From NCBI GenBank assembly GCA_016196035.1, contig JACPYM010000031.1:62001-126000 (forward strand): 64,000 nucleotides of DNA, read 5' to 3'. Position 1 is the stretch's first letter. The number at the start of each line of letters is the position of its first letter. The notes beneath the pieces are model-generated. The model searched no databases. It saw only the letters and a program-made list of their open reading frames with translations, and was not told the origin of the DNA. Positions 17,001 to 25,696 of the stretch are shown here, in pieces. The position numbers and the translations under genes were made by a program. This stretch comes from Acidobacteriota bacterium. Lineage in GTDB: Bacteria; Acidobacteriota; Blastocatellia; RBC074.

Positions 17001-18858
17001 GCGTGGTAAACAGGCCGTCGTGGTGGGCGACAGCAAACAATTGCCGCCCACCAGTTTCTTTTCGGCGCAGATTACGGCAGCCGATGACTGGGAGGGCGAA
17101 GATGCTGAGTTGCCGATTACTGACAGCGTGGAAAGCGTGCTAGACGAATTCGCCAGCATCGGCTTTCCACGACTGCGGTTGAAATGGCATTACCGCAGTC
17201 GGCACGAATCGCTGATTGCCTTTTCCAACCGCACTTTTTATGACGGCGAGTTGCTGACCTTTCCCGCGCCGGAAACAGGCGTGACGCATGGCGGTTTGCA
17301 GTTCGATTGGGTCGGCGGTGTTTATGAAGGCAAAGGCCTCAACCCGATCGAAGCCCGCGCGGTGGCGGATGCCGTTTGCGCACATGCGCGCACCACGCCG
17401 CAACTCTCGCTAGGCGTTGGCACCTTCAATTTGCGGCAGCAGATTTTGATTCAGGATGAATTGGAGCAGCGGCGGCGCGCCGATCCCGCACTCGAATTCT
17501 TCTTCACGCGCAAAGGCGAGGGGCAGTTTTTCGTCAAGAATCTGGAGAACATCCAGGGCGACGAACGCGATGTGATCTTTATCAGCGTCACTTACGGCCC
17601 AGATGCCGCCGGGCGCATCCGCCACAATTTCGGCCCGCTCAACGGCGCGAACGGCGGACGGCGCTTGAACGTGATTATGACGCGCGCCAAACAGCAACTG
17701 CGTATCTTTTCCTCTTTGCGCGGCGAACAGATTGATCTGACGCGTGCTCAAAGTGACGGCGCGAAACTATTACGCGAATACTTGCTCTTTGCCGAGCGTG
17801 GCGTCTTGGAGAACCTGACTGTCAACCCCGCCGCTGAAATGGATTCGCCCTTCGAGCAAGCGGTTTATCAAACGCTGACACGGCATGGACTGCGGCTCGT
17901 GCCTCAGGTTGGACAAGCAGGCTATCGCATAGATTTTGGCGTGCTGGATGACGAGGTGCCCGGCAGATTTATTGCGGGTATCGAATGTGACGGCGCGGCC
18001 TATCACAGTGCTGCCACGGCGCGTGACCGCGACCGCTTACGGCAAGAAGTGCTCGAACGCCTTGGTTGGCGTATTCATCGAGTCTGGTCTACCGATTGGT
18101 ATTACGACCGTCCAGCGCAAGTTGAACGGCTGCTCCGATTGATCGCAAGCTCGCGGCGGGCAGCGCGGCAAGCAGCGGATGAAGAACAACAAGCACGCTT
18201 GCGTGAGCAGTCCGAAATTGAAAACACGTCGGTGGAATGCGTTGAGGCAAAGCAAGAAACCGCACCAATACCCCAGCCACCAGTCGAAATCGCACAATCG
18301 GCTGAAGAATTGTCTGTGCCACTCTATCAACTGACACCCATTCAATTGCTCGGCACACTGGAAGACTTCCAGCTTGCGACTGATACGACAATTGCCGAAG
18401 TAGTAGCGCACATTGTGAAGTGCGAAGCACCGCTCCACCTTGATGAAGCGGTGCGCCGCGTTGCCGCACACTGGCAAATCAGCCGCGCCGGAAATCGCAT
18501 TCGAGAACGCATTCTCGAGGTCGTGCGGTTGCTCGAATGCCGGCAGGAAATCTGGCTAGACGACAGCTTTCTGTGGCGCAAAGACCAAGAGGAGCCAATC
18601 GTGCGCTCACGCGCATTGACTGACTATGACTTTGCGCCAGAAACCATCTGTCCGGCGGAATTCGAGCAAGCGATTTTGATGACGTTGCGCCAGCGTGGGC
18701 CACAGTTGGTCAATACGCTCATTACCGAAAGCGCACGGCTGCTTGGTTTTGACCGGGCTGGGCTAAAGCTGAAAGAGCGGCTTACGAACGCTATCCAGCG
18801 CTTGGTGGCACAAGAAAAGCTGAAGCCGAGTGCTGCTGGCTTGCAAGCTGTAGAGTAA
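14068..18858 (+). CDS. hhe: DUF4011-helicase-Vsr nuclease-DUF3320 antiphage-type protein
   Basis: A single 1596-residue protein. The N-terminus has the DUF4011 signature WKRKLIDLTKRNRLLNF. A superfamily 1 helicase follows, with Walker A GPPGTGKSQ near residues 329-337, the DEAS Walker B box near residue 962, the GDSKQLPPT motif, and GERDV/RRLNVIMTRAK near the C-terminal motor end. Next is a Vsr/DUF559-type nuclease fold around residues 1265-1370 (GIECDGAAYHSAATARDRDRLR and RLGWRIHRVWSTDW; note both acidic residues and the following basic segment) and finally a DUF3320 domain at about 1527-1596. This exact domain order is that of the hhe antiphage gene described in the systematic defence survey of 2020. 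It starts with GTG after a GAGGAG site and stands alone, with no modification or partner gene nearby. Confidence 0.9.
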   Translation: MTDPIRFRLEAWKRKLIDLTKRNRLLNFKPTRVTTIRIIDELPTEVFRTLWLQNQTMTFQPNSAPAGRNATAFDPAADLLELEESEESAETFTQADRALLAGRHTDKRLQTKLFAEQLATNLLRLYQNAVSLLEEQGVNALYLTLGMLEWQESVASEVTLKAPLLLLPVELVRQNARSLFTLKTTQDDPLLNPALVEKLRHDFRLALPSLPETFEDFEPQSYFAQLQESLAAQPGWRITNEINLGLFTFQKFVMYKDLENNDAAYANHPVIQALCLGKSVRAQPLPEHLLDAKLDEALPPETTLQVLDADSSQQRALLAVQAGKDLVIEGPPGTGKSQTITNLVTEALAAGQRILFVSEKMAALEVVYNRLAAAGLQDYCLQLHSNKANKRAVLDELGRALDSPRSPNHTHDEQLKRLGVLRAELNDYAAALHTPFGKLAATPYEAFGEFDRHLSAPIVNAEIKGLADCDRAALERTCRELTELVARINATGAPDTHPWRDSTLQNLNGAQEDELREVLRQATAWLNYLGGLSQQFADELGAACPRTLGQIEVLCELALALAHSPGVSEAVLRNERWNTTSAEARELLMRGARYSQRYAALTQQFRAELLELDFAGLLVRYRAHCGSVLRFFKPAFWADRKTLRGNFQPGYQPTTNEKLLAALSEALACREDLLFLREREPLGRELFGEHWRGVESDWVQLQRLAEWVVSVRRYIIEEALQSKGITLASQRRHEQARVQERVAELRRALDITRQTIEQIRQLAALRSESELTAAAAAQLARLAARLSELGAHPAKLRAWVDYQRSLAQCWYGLAGPLLQKFFQERLSWEQLEPAFRRLFFRRWLDLVCQEQTALAHFRALTHEQRIREFQELDLNALTLARQRTLHQLARARDRELTKPERHNELVTIQREIRKRNRNLPLRQLFARAPQALLAIKPCLMMSPLSVAQFLAPKLHEFDLVVFDEASQIVPEDAVGALVRGKQAVVVGDSKQLPPTSFFSAQITAADDWEGEDAELPITDSVESVLDEFASIGFPRLRLKWHYRSRHESLIAFSNRTFYDGELLTFPAPETGVTHGGLQFDWVGGVYEGKGLNPIEARAVADAVCAHARTTPQLSLGVGTFNLRQQILIQDELEQRRRADPALEFFFTRKGEGQFFVKNLENIQGDERDVIFISVTYGPDAAGRIRHNFGPLNGANGGRRLNVIMTRAKQQLRIFSSLRGEQIDLTRAQSDGAKLLREYLLFAERGVLENLTVNPAAEMDSPFEQAVYQTLTRHGLRLVPQVGQAGYRIDFGVLDDEVPGRFIAGIECDGAAYHSAATARDRDRLRQEVLERLGWRIHRVWSTDWYYDRPAQVERLLRLIASSRRAARQAADEEQQARLREQSEIENTSVECVEAKQETAPIPQPPVEIAQSAEELSVPLYQLTPIQLLGTLEDFQLATDTTIAEVVAHIVKCEAPLHLDEAVRRVAAHWQISRAGNRIRERILEVVRLLECRQEIWLDDSFLWRKDQEEPIVRSRALTDYDFAPETICPAEFEQAILMTLRQRGPQLVNTLITESARLLGFDRAGLKLKERLTNAIQRLVAQEKLKPSAAGLQAVE

Positions 18859-18958
18859 TCAATCGTAGTTTCGATTAAGGCGAATGACTTCCTTCGATGC
18901 TTTGATTTTACCAGCGTAATAGGCTTGCCAGTTGTGTGAGAGTAATGATTTTGCCCAC

Positions 18959-19717
18959 TTAAAACGTCAATTGCCCGCCATCTACCACCAGCGCATGCCC
19001 TGTCACAAAGCTCGCATCTTCTGAAGCCAGAAACGCCACGACGGCGGCGACTTCATCCGGCGTACCGAAGCGAGCCATCGGGATTTTGTCGCGCAGATAT
19101 GCCTGGCCCAGCACTGGATCGGCGTCCAACACGGCGCGTGAAAGCTTGGTTGCGATCATTCCTGGCGCGGCGGCGTTGACGCGGATGTTGTACGGAGCCA
19201 GTTCAAGCGCCAGCGTCATCGTCATTCCCACGACGCCAAACTTGGAAGAGTTATACGGCGTTAGCCCAATCTCGCCGACCAGTCCATTTGTCGAAGCCAT
19301 GTTCACAATCGCACCGCCCAGCCCCTGGTTGACCATCTGGCGTGCAACGACTTGCGAACACAAAAAGACCCCGGTGAGATTTACGTCCAGTGTGGCGTGC
19401 CAGTCATCATCGGTCGTTTCGAGAAAAGGCGCAGAAGGCGCGATGCCCGCGATGTTGCAGAGCACATTGACGCGGCCATAACGTGCGAGTACGGCAGCGA
19501 GCATCGCTTCGACGTCCGCGCGTTGAGAAACGTCGGCTTGATGCGCAAAAGCCTGGTTGTCTGCTTTGGCGATTTCGGCAGCGACCTTTTCGGCTTGGGC
19601 AAGATTGCAATCCACCACAGCAATAGCCGCGCCTTCGCGGGCAAGCCGCAACGCCGTAGCGCGTCCGATTTCACCGCCGCCGCCAGTGACGATGGCGATT
19701 TGATGAGCAAAACGCAT
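18959..19717 (-). CDS. Short-chain dehydrogenase/reductase
   Basis: A 252-residue classical SDR. TGGGGEIGRA near the N-terminus binds the NAD(P) cofactor, NIAG and NMAS mark the core strands, and YNSSK gives the catalytic Tyr and Lys; the C-terminus VTGHALVVDGGQ is typical of the FabG-like group. An acidic residue after the second strand (VVDCN) suggests NAD(H) preference. ATG 19717 is preferred because AGGAG lies 7 bp upstream, while the longer frame to 19750 has no site. The substrate is unknown. It is divergent from the BMP lipoprotein gene. Confidence 0.9.
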   Translation of the reverse strand: MRFAHQIAIVTGGGGEIGRATALRLAREGAAIAVVDCNLAQAEKVAAEIAKADNQAFAHQADVSQRADVEAMLAAVLARYGRVNVLCNIAGIAPSAPFLETTDDDWHATLDVNLTGVFLCSQVVARQMVNQGLGGAIVNMASTNGLVGEIGLTPYNSSKFGVVGMTMTLALELAPYNIRVNAAAPGMIATKLSRAVLDADPVLGQAYLRDKIPMARFGTPDEVAAVVAFLASEDASFVTGHALVVDGGQLTF

Positions 19718-19901
19718 ACAAAACTCCTGATTTACAAAAATAACAGGCAAAACCGCGCAGCGCCGGTACTGTACTGGCGCTGCGCGCCTTTATCTCGATT
19801 TGACGATAAACCAGTCTGCCAATCCCGGCAAAAGCCTGTGCGCAGTTGCCGCCTCTGACGCTCTCAGCGATAATCCCCGCCAATCAAAAGGAGATTTCCG
19901 T

Positions 19902-20918
19902 ATGTCCGTTTCCAAGCAACTGTTTTGTTTGTTGGTCGTCCTCGCCTATCTGAATGCAGGCTGTGCTACGCGCGAAGTTGTCGCCGAAGCCGACAGCAAG
20001 AAAGCCAAAGTCGGTATCGTCTATGACATCGGCGGCAAAGACGACCGCTCGTTCAACGCGGCGGCCTATCAGGGAATGCTGCGCGCCAAAAAAGATTTGC
20101 CGATTGTCTTGCGTGATGTAGAGCCGGGCGATCCGACTTCGATTGAACCGGCGATTCGGGCTTTTGCGCAATACGGCTACAATCTGATTACGGGCGTAGG
20201 CTTCACGCAGGGGCCAATTTTGGAGGCGGTGGCGAAAGATTATCCGCAACTGCATTTCGTCATCATTGATTCGGTGGTCGAAGCGCCCAACGTCGCCAGC
20301 CTGTTGTTCAAAGAGCACGAAGGTTCATTCCTGGTTGGGATGATCGCGGCGGCGACCAATAAAACCGGGACGATTGGCTTTGTCGGCGGCATGGACATTC
20401 CGCTCATCCGCAAGTTTGCCAAGGGCTACGAAGAGGGCGCGCTCTACGTCAATCCGCAAATCAAGGTTGTGCAGAATTACGTGGGCATCACCGACGCCGC
20501 CTGGAACAATCCGGGCAAGGGGCGCGAGTTGGCGAATTCGCAATACGAACAGGGTGCGGACGTGATCTTTGCGGCGGCGGGCAATTCGGGTCTGGGCGTG
20601 TTCGACGCGGCAGAGAGTTACAAGAAATACGTCATCGGTGTGGACGCGAATCAGAACTGGGTCAAGCCGGGTTATGTGCTGACCAGCATGATCAAACGCA
20701 TCGAAAACGCCGTCTACAGCGTCGTGCAGGAAGAAGTCGCGGGCAAATTCAAACCGGGCGTGCATATTTACGGGTTGGAAAACGACGGCGTCGGCTATGC
20801 GCTGGATGAATACAACAAGGCGCTGATTCCGCCGAGCGTGATCGAGCGCGTCGAACAAGCGCGCAAAGACATTATCGCGGGCAAGATCAAGGTGACGGAT
20901 GTGATGGCGGCGAAGTAA
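19902..20918 (+). CDS. BMP-family ABC transporter substrate-binding lipoprotein
   Basis: A 338-residue lipoprotein of the Bmp/PnrA family, whose members bind purine or other nucleosides outside the membrane for ABC import. The signal ends in the lipobox LNAGC, and the mature part begins AKVGIVYDIGGKDDRSFN, the family hallmark (DxGxxDDxSFN), then GVGFTQ, GFVGGMD and a late NDGVGYALDEYN. ATG 19902 follows AAAGGAG with 9 bp spacing. The ATPase gene follows after a palindrome, but the two permeases expected in such systems are not adjacent. Confidence 0.92.
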   Translation: MSVSKQLFCLLVVLAYLNAGCATREVVAEADSKKAKVGIVYDIGGKDDRSFNAAAYQGMLRAKKDLPIVLRDVEPGDPTSIEPAIRAFAQYGYNLITGVGFTQGPILEAVAKDYPQLHFVIIDSVVEAPNVASLLFKEHEGSFLVGMIAAATNKTGTIGFVGGMDIPLIRKFAKGYEEGALYVNPQIKVVQNYVGITDAAWNNPGKGRELANSQYEQGADVIFAAAGNSGLGVFDAAESYKKYVIGVDANQNWVKPGYVLTSMIKRIENAVYSVVQEEVAGKFKPGVHIYGLENDGVGYALDEYNKALIPPSVIERVEQARKDIIAGKIKVTDVMAAK

Positions 20919-20940
20919 GCTCGAGTGAATGCGGGATTTC

Positions 20941-21037
20941 GCCCACGAAGCCACACGAAGCAGCACGAAGCAGCGCCAAAACTGCAACGTACTTGCCCTA
21001 AATCCTACTTCGTGCTGCTTCGTGTGGCTTCGTGGGC
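20941..21037. repeat. Long-arm palindrome 8 (CACGAAG family)
   Basis: Positions 20941-20970 and 21008-21037 are perfect 30-bp complements made of three ACGAAGC-type decamers, with a 37-bp spacer. It separates the BMP lipoprotein and its ATPase and ends 13 bp before the ATPase ATG. The near-identical palindrome at 55597-55665 precedes the P450 gene. Confidence 0.94.
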
Positions 21038-21050
21038 AAGCAAAAAATCC

Positions 21051-22553
21051 ATGACTACCAACATCATCGAAATGCGCGGCATCACCAAACGCTTCGGCGC
21101 GGTGCTGGCCAACAAAAATATCAAGCTCGCCATCCCGGCCAACACCATCCACGCCATCGTGGGCGAAAACGGCGCGGGCAAATCCACGATCATGAAAATC
21201 CTGTACGGCTTTTATACCGCCGACGAGGGCGAGATCGTGCTTGACGGCCAGCCGCGCGCGATTCGCACGCCGCACGACGCCATCGCGTTGGGCGTGGGAA
21301 TGGTGCATCAGCATTTCATGCTGGTGCCGCCGATGACCGTGCTCGAAAACATCGTGCTGGGCGCGGAACCGGGCAATGCCATGCGCATTGATTTCAAAAA
21401 GGCTGAGGCGGAGATCAGCCAGCTAGCGCGCGATTTTGGCTTCAACCTCGACCTGCACGCCAAAGTCGAAGACCTCTCGGTCGGTCAGCAACAGCGTATC
21501 GAAGTGCTGAAGGCGCTCTATCGCGGCGCGCGCATTTTGATTTTGGACGAACCGACCGCCGTGCTGACGCCGCCAGAGGTCGAAGAGTTTTTCAAAATCC
21601 TGCGCTCAATGAGAGAGCAGGGCAAAACGATCATCATCATCACGCACAAGCTGAACGAAGTGCTTGCGCTCAGCGACAACGTCACCGTGATGCGCGACGG
21701 CCAGGTCGTGGGTGGACGCAAGACCAGCGAGACCGATGCCGCCGAGTTGGCGCGGTTGATGGTTGGACGCGATGTGCTCTTGCGCGTGGAAAAGGAACCC
21801 GCGCAACCCAAGGCCGTCGTGCTGAGCGTCAAGCACTTGAAACTCGGCAGCGCCCTGAATGACATTTCGTTTGATGTCCGCGCCGGTGAAATCGTCGGCA
21901 TCGCGGGCGTCGAAGGCAACGGCCAGACCGAATTGATCGAAGTGCTATCTGGGTTGCAACACGCCGCCAACGGCAGCCTGACGCTGGGCGGGCAGGAACT
22001 CAACCGGTTATCGGCCCGCGCTATCAAAGAACTGGGCATCGCGCACATTCCCGAAGACCGCCACGCGCGCGGCTTGCTGCTCGAATTCGATCTGGCCGAC
22101 AACACGATCCTGGGCACGCATTACCGCGCTCCGGCGGCGAATGCGTTTGGTCTGTTGGATGACGACGCCATCGTGGCGAAGGCAGAACGGCTGATCCGCG
22201 ATTTTGATGTGCGTCCGCCCAATGCGGCCTTGCCCGCGCGCGCGCTGTCGGGCGGCAACCAGCAGAAACTCATCATCGGGCGTGAATTCGATTTGCAACC
22301 CAAACTGCTGTTGGTCTCGCAACCGACGCGCGGCGTTGACATCGGCGCCATCGAATTCATCCACCGCAAGTTGATTGGCCTGCGCGATGCGGGCGCGGCG
22401 ATCCTGCTGGTCTCGGCGGAATTGGAAGAAGTGCTCTCGCTCTCTGACCGCGTGCTGGTGATGTACCAGGGCCGCATCGTCGGCGAAGTTGATCCGCAAA
22501 CAGCCGCACAAGAAGAGATCGGGTTGTTGATGACGGGCGGGAAACGTAAGTGA
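21051..22553 (+). CDS. Nucleoside/sugar-type ABC importer ATPase (dual-domain)
   Basis: A 500-residue tandem ATPase of the RbsA/MglA/NupO class. Domain 1 has Walker [10 protein letters not shown], signature [10 protein letters not shown] and Walker [12 protein letters not shown]; domain 2 has the relaxed [11 protein letters not shown]-loop, the signature [14 protein letters not shown] and [15 protein letters not shown] weaker second P-loop is normal for this class. ATG 21051 is chosen because upstream codons are translated palindrome; no clear Shine-Dalgarno precedes it. It would energise uptake of the ligand of the BMP lipoprotein, but the usual two permease genes do not follow; an ECF sigma gene does. 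Confidence 0.92.
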   Translation: MTTNIIEMRGITKRFGAVLANKNIKLAIPANTIHAIVGENGAGKSTIMKILYGFYTADEGEIVLDGQPRAIRTPHDAIALGVGMVHQHFMLVPPMTVLENIVLGAEPGNAMRIDFKKAEAEISQLARDFGFNLDLHAKVEDLSVGQQQRIEVLKALYRGARILILDEPTAVLTPPEVEEFFKILRSMREQGKTIIIITHKLNEVLALSDNVTVMRDGQVVGGRKTSETDAAELARLMVGRDVLLRVEKEPAQPKAVVLSVKHLKLGSALNDISFDVRAGEIVGIAGVEGNGQTELIEVLSGLQHAANGSLTLGGQELNRLSARAIKELGIAHIPEDRHARGLLLEFDLADNTILGTHYRAPAANAFGLLDDDAIVAKAERLIRDFDVRPPNAALPARALSGGNQQKLIIGREFDLQPKLLLVSQPTRGVDIGAIEFIHRKLIGLRDAGAAILLVSAELEEVLSLSDRVLVMYQGRIVGEVDPQTAAQEEIGLLMTGGKRK

Positions 22554-22563
22554 TTATCCGGTG

Positions 22564-22652
22564 CGGTACCGCGCGCGTGAGCAAGCGGTTGTTCGGATAA
22601 CTGCCGCTTGGATGACAACTCGAACTGCCGCTTGCTCACGCGCGCGGTACCG
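22564..22652. repeat. Long-arm palindrome 9
   Basis: Positions 22564-22588 and 22628-22652 are perfect 25-bp complements around a 39-bp spacer, located between the ABC ATPase stop and the ECF sigma ATG at 22663. The core GGTACCGCGCGCGTGAGCAAGC is close to palindrome 3 at 7121-7218. Confidence 0.93.
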
Positions 22653-22662
22653 TAAACACAGC

Positions 22663-23217
22663 ATGCCAGAAGAAATCACACAACTCTTGCAACGTTGGGG
22701 CGCGGGCGAAGCGGCGGCGCTGGATCGCTTGCTGCCGCTGGTGTATGACGAATTGCGGCAGTTGGCGCGTTCGTATATGCGTCGGCAGGCGGTGAATCAT
22801 TCGTTGCAACCGACGGCGCTGGTGCATGAGGCGTGGCTGCGGCTTGGCCGGCAACAAGCGGGCGACTGGCAAAATCGCGTGCAGTTTTTTGCGCTGGCCG
22901 CCAAGGTGATGCGCAACGTGCTGGTTGATCACGTGCGCCAGCACGCAGCCGAAAAGCGCGGTGGCGCGCAAGAGTTGCTTTCCTTGCGCCACGCCGAACA
23001 GCAGGGCCAGGAGACCGAGTTCGAGTTGCTGGCCTTGGATGAAGCCTTGCAACGGCTGGCGGCTCTGAATGCGCAACACGCTCACATCGTCGAGTTGCGC
23101 TTTTTCGGCGGCTTGACCATTGACGAGACGGCGCAGGTGTTGGGCATTTCGCACGCGACGGTCGAGCGCGGCTGGCACGCGGCGCGCGCTTGGCTTTTCA
23201 GCGAATTGCAGCGTTAG
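22663..23217 (+). CDS. ECF sigma factor, acidobacterial TIGR02999 type
   Basis: A 184-residue sigma factor. MPEEITQLLQRWGAGEAAAL, YDELRQLARSYMRRQ and HSLQPTALVHEAWLRL are the hallmark of the group often found next to Ser/Thr kinases in Acidobacteria and Planctomycetes. Region 4 is LRFFGGLTIDETAQVLGISHATVERGW. ATG 22663 follows the palindrome; no strong Shine-Dalgarno is seen. The kinase gene begins 27 bp after the stop, so the pair is probably one operon, and the kinase may act on the sigma factor or on the same signal pathway. No anti-sigma gene is beside it. Confidence 0.92.
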   Translation: MPEEITQLLQRWGAGEAAALDRLLPLVYDELRQLARSYMRRQAVNHSLQPTALVHEAWLRLGRQQAGDWQNRVQFFALAAKVMRNVLVDHVRQHAAEKRGGAQELLSLRHAEQQGQETEFELLALDEALQRLAALNAQHAHIVELRFFGGLTIDETAQVLGISHATVERGWHAARAWLFSELQR

Positions 23218-23244
23218 CGGCAAACATACAAACCACATTCCCAC

Positions 23245-25320
23245 ATGACCCCGGAACGCTACGCACAGATCAATCAACTCTTCAACGACGCCTTGGCGCT
23301 GGCGGCGGATCAACGCGCCGGCTTTTTGCGGCAAGCCAGCGCGGGCGACGAAGAATTACAGCGCCAGGCCGAACGTTTGCTAGCCGCGCACGAACAAGCA
23401 GAGGGCTTTCTCGAACCTGCTGCATTGGCCGATGCAGCGCGCGTGTTTTATGAAGTGTTACAGGTGCCCACCGCGCAGCGCGCTGACTTTTTGCAAAAAG
23501 CCTGTGGCGGGAGCGCCGCGTTACAACAGGCGGTCGAACGTATGTTGCAAGGCCGTGAAAAGGTAAATGGTTTGCTCGATCAGCCTGACTTGGCCGCCCT
23601 GGCGCAGGCCGCCGTTGAGGCGGAGCCAGACCCGCTGTGCGGCCAGCAACTCGGTCATTACGAAATCATCCGGCGCATCGGCGCGGGCGGCATGGGTGAA
23701 GTTTATCTGGCGCGCGATTTCGCGCTGGATCGGCAGGTCGCGCTCAAAATTTTGCCGCTCGAATTCACGCGCGACCCCGACCGCTTGCACCGCTTTGCGC
23801 GCGAAGCCAAAGCCGCCAGCGCGCTCAATCATCCCAACATCATTACGATTTACGAAATCGGCGTTGCCCAGACCGCTGACGGCGAGCTGCATTTCATCGC
23901 CACCGAATTCATCGAAGGCCAAACCCTGCGTCAGCGGCAACAAGCCAAACCGCTGAGCATTGCCGAAGCGCTGGATGCGGCCATTCAAACGGCGGCGGCG
24001 CTCAATGCCGCGCATCAAGCGGGCATCATTCACCGCGACATCAAACCCGAAAACCTGATGCTGCGCCCGGACGGTTACCTGAAAGTGCTCGATTTCGGCT
24101 TGGCGCGCATCAACAAAGCGACTGCCGTGCCCGGCGATGATTCGACCACGCGCCGCTTTTTAGAAACGCATCCCGGCGTGGTGATGGGCACGCTCGCGTA
24201 TATGTCGCCCGAACAGGCGCGCGGCGAGCGCGTGGACGGACGCACAGACCTGTGGAGCCTGGGCGTGGTGCTTTATGAATTGCTAGCGGGCACGCGGCCT
24301 TTCACCGCCGCGACCTTGCCCGACTTGATGGTGGCGCTCTTGGATCGTGAACCGGCACCGCTGGCGCAACATCTGCCGGACGCCGCGCCGGAGTTGGCGG
24401 CGGCGGTGCAAAAGGCGTTGGCGAAAGACACCGTGTTGCGCTTTCAATCCGCCCAGGAATTCGGGCAGGCGTTAAAAGAATTGCGGCGGTCGGTGGATGA
24501 AGCCGCTGCACCCGCGCCCGTGCGCGAACGGGCTGCGCAGTTATCCGATGCGCCGACGCGCACCTTTGCCAAACAGCCTGCGGTGGCGGAGATTGAAGAA
24601 GCGGAAACATTGCCCGCTGCGCCAAAAGCGACGCAAGCGCAACCCGTCAACGTTTCAACGCAACCGATACGCGCCGCGCGCCGTTGGCATAAGTGGTTAC
24701 CGCTGGCGTTGGTGTTGGCGCTGGGCGGCGGTCTGGCGGCGTGGCGCTGGCTGGGGGTTGCGCCAGCGCGGGAGCCTGCACCCGCTTTGACGCAGGCTCC
24801 CAATGTGCCGGAGCGTAGCTTGCGTTATTGGCTCACGGTTCAGAAAGTTCGCAATGAGCAGGAAATTGGCCCACCGCTCGTTGCCACGAGCGACGAGCCG
24901 TTTGAAAATGACTGGAAATTCCGGTTCGGCTTCAGCAGCCCGCAGGACGGCTATGTGTACGCCATCAATGAAGGGCCGGGGGAGCGCGGGCAAACCCGCC
25001 TGATCAAGCTTTTTCCGTGGAAGGATGAATCCGCGCAATTGCCCGCGAACGCTGAGCGACTCACCGGCAATAACAACTTTGATCAAAACAAAGGGACTGA
25101 GAAAATCTGGCTGGTCTGGGCCAAGTCAGCCATGCCAGTATTGGATGCGGTGAAAACCGTGATCGTCAGCGATCCGGCGCAGGCCGAAGCCATTCGCCAG
25201 TTCTTATCTCAGCACGAGCGCGAACAGGCGGAAAGCGTGACCGATCCGCAAAGCAAGCAGACCACTTTGCGCGGGCGCGGCGAGACGTTGGTGAAAGCCA
25301 TTTTGTTGAAGCATCAATAG
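23245..25320 (+). CDS. Transmembrane Ser/Thr protein kinase with DUF4384-like sensor
   Basis: A 691-residue receptor-like kinase. Residues of about 1-125 hold two copies of a helical repeat (ADQRAGFLRQA and AQRADFLQKA), common at the start of acidobacterial kinases. The kinase domain spans about 140-410: RIGAGGMGEVYLA, VALKIL lysine near 168, IHRDIKPEN with Asp 265, DFG at 283 and MSPEQARGE. A Pro/Ala-rich linker leads to one membrane helix (about 484-505). The outer domain (about 520-691) reads FRFGFSSPQDGYVYAINEG, then LIKLFPW, and resembles the DUF4384 pattern of the protein at 31510-32406. It should sense an extracytoplasmic signal and phosphorylate cytoplasmic targets. Confidence 0.9.
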   Translation: MTPERYAQINQLFNDALALAADQRAGFLRQASAGDEELQRQAERLLAAHEQAEGFLEPAALADAARVFYEVLQVPTAQRADFLQKACGGSAALQQAVERMLQGREKVNGLLDQPDLAALAQAAVEAEPDPLCGQQLGHYEIIRRIGAGGMGEVYLARDFALDRQVALKILPLEFTRDPDRLHRFAREAKAASALNHPNIITIYEIGVAQTADGELHFIATEFIEGQTLRQRQQAKPLSIAEALDAAIQTAAALNAAHQAGIIHRDIKPENLMLRPDGYLKVLDFGLARINKATAVPGDDSTTRRFLETHPGVVMGTLAYMSPEQARGERVDGRTDLWSLGVVLYELLAGTRPFTAATLPDLMVALLDREPAPLAQHLPDAAPELAAAVQKALAKDTVLRFQSAQEFGQALKELRRSVDEAAAPAPVRERAAQLSDAPTRTFAKQPAVAEIEEAETLPAAPKATQAQPVNVSTQPIRAARRWHKWLPLALVLALGGGLAAWRWLGVAPAREPAPALTQAPNVPERSLRYWLTVQKVRNEQEIGPPLVATSDEPFENDWKFRFGFSSPQDGYVYAINEGPGERGQTRLIKLFPWKDESAQLPANAERLTGNNNFDQNKGTEKIWLVWAKSAMPVLDAVKTVIVSDPAQAEAIRQFLSQHEREQAESVTDPQSKQTTLRGRGETLVKAILLKHQ

Positions 25321-25368
25321 GCCGGAAGCGGTGCGTACTCAGGTAGAAAAATTTTCGGCCTGGGCAAC

Positions 25369-25544
25369 TGGCTGGCGGAGCCTTTGGAGTGCGGCGGCTG
25401 GACGCCGCTTTTGTATACCCTTCAGCGCGTCAAGCAATCAAGGCGATGGACAGCCACAGTGTCTTTGGCTAGCGGTTTTGCCCAACGCCGAGAGGCTTAC
25501 CAAAGCGGCGCCGGGCCGCCGCACTCCAAAGGCTCCGCCAGCCA
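25369..25544. repeat. Long-arm palindrome 10 in a 376-bp gene-free stretch
   Basis: Positions 25369-25412 and 25501-25544 are 44-nt reverse complements with about four mismatches and an 88-bp spacer. The space from 25321 to 25696 has no supported gene. At 25325-25342 it also carries GGAAGCGGTGCGTACTCAGG-like sequence, which resembles a single arm of the palindrome family at 47838-47938. Confidence 0.88.
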
Positions 25545-25696
25545 AACGAGCACGGGTTTTCATTAGTTGTACTTGTACAGGTCGAAAAATTTTCATCGCG
25601 GTGAGGGGATTGGCCGTGAAATTCCGTTTGTGTTAGTAGAGCGTGATAGACACGCCCTAGGCGAAATGATCTGTTAGAAACTGTGGTGAGAGGCTT

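Noticed and set aside
20325-21314. Minus-strand ORF of 329 codons
   Set aside because: It overlaps the BMP and ABC ATPase genes, both well supported, and shows no family motif.
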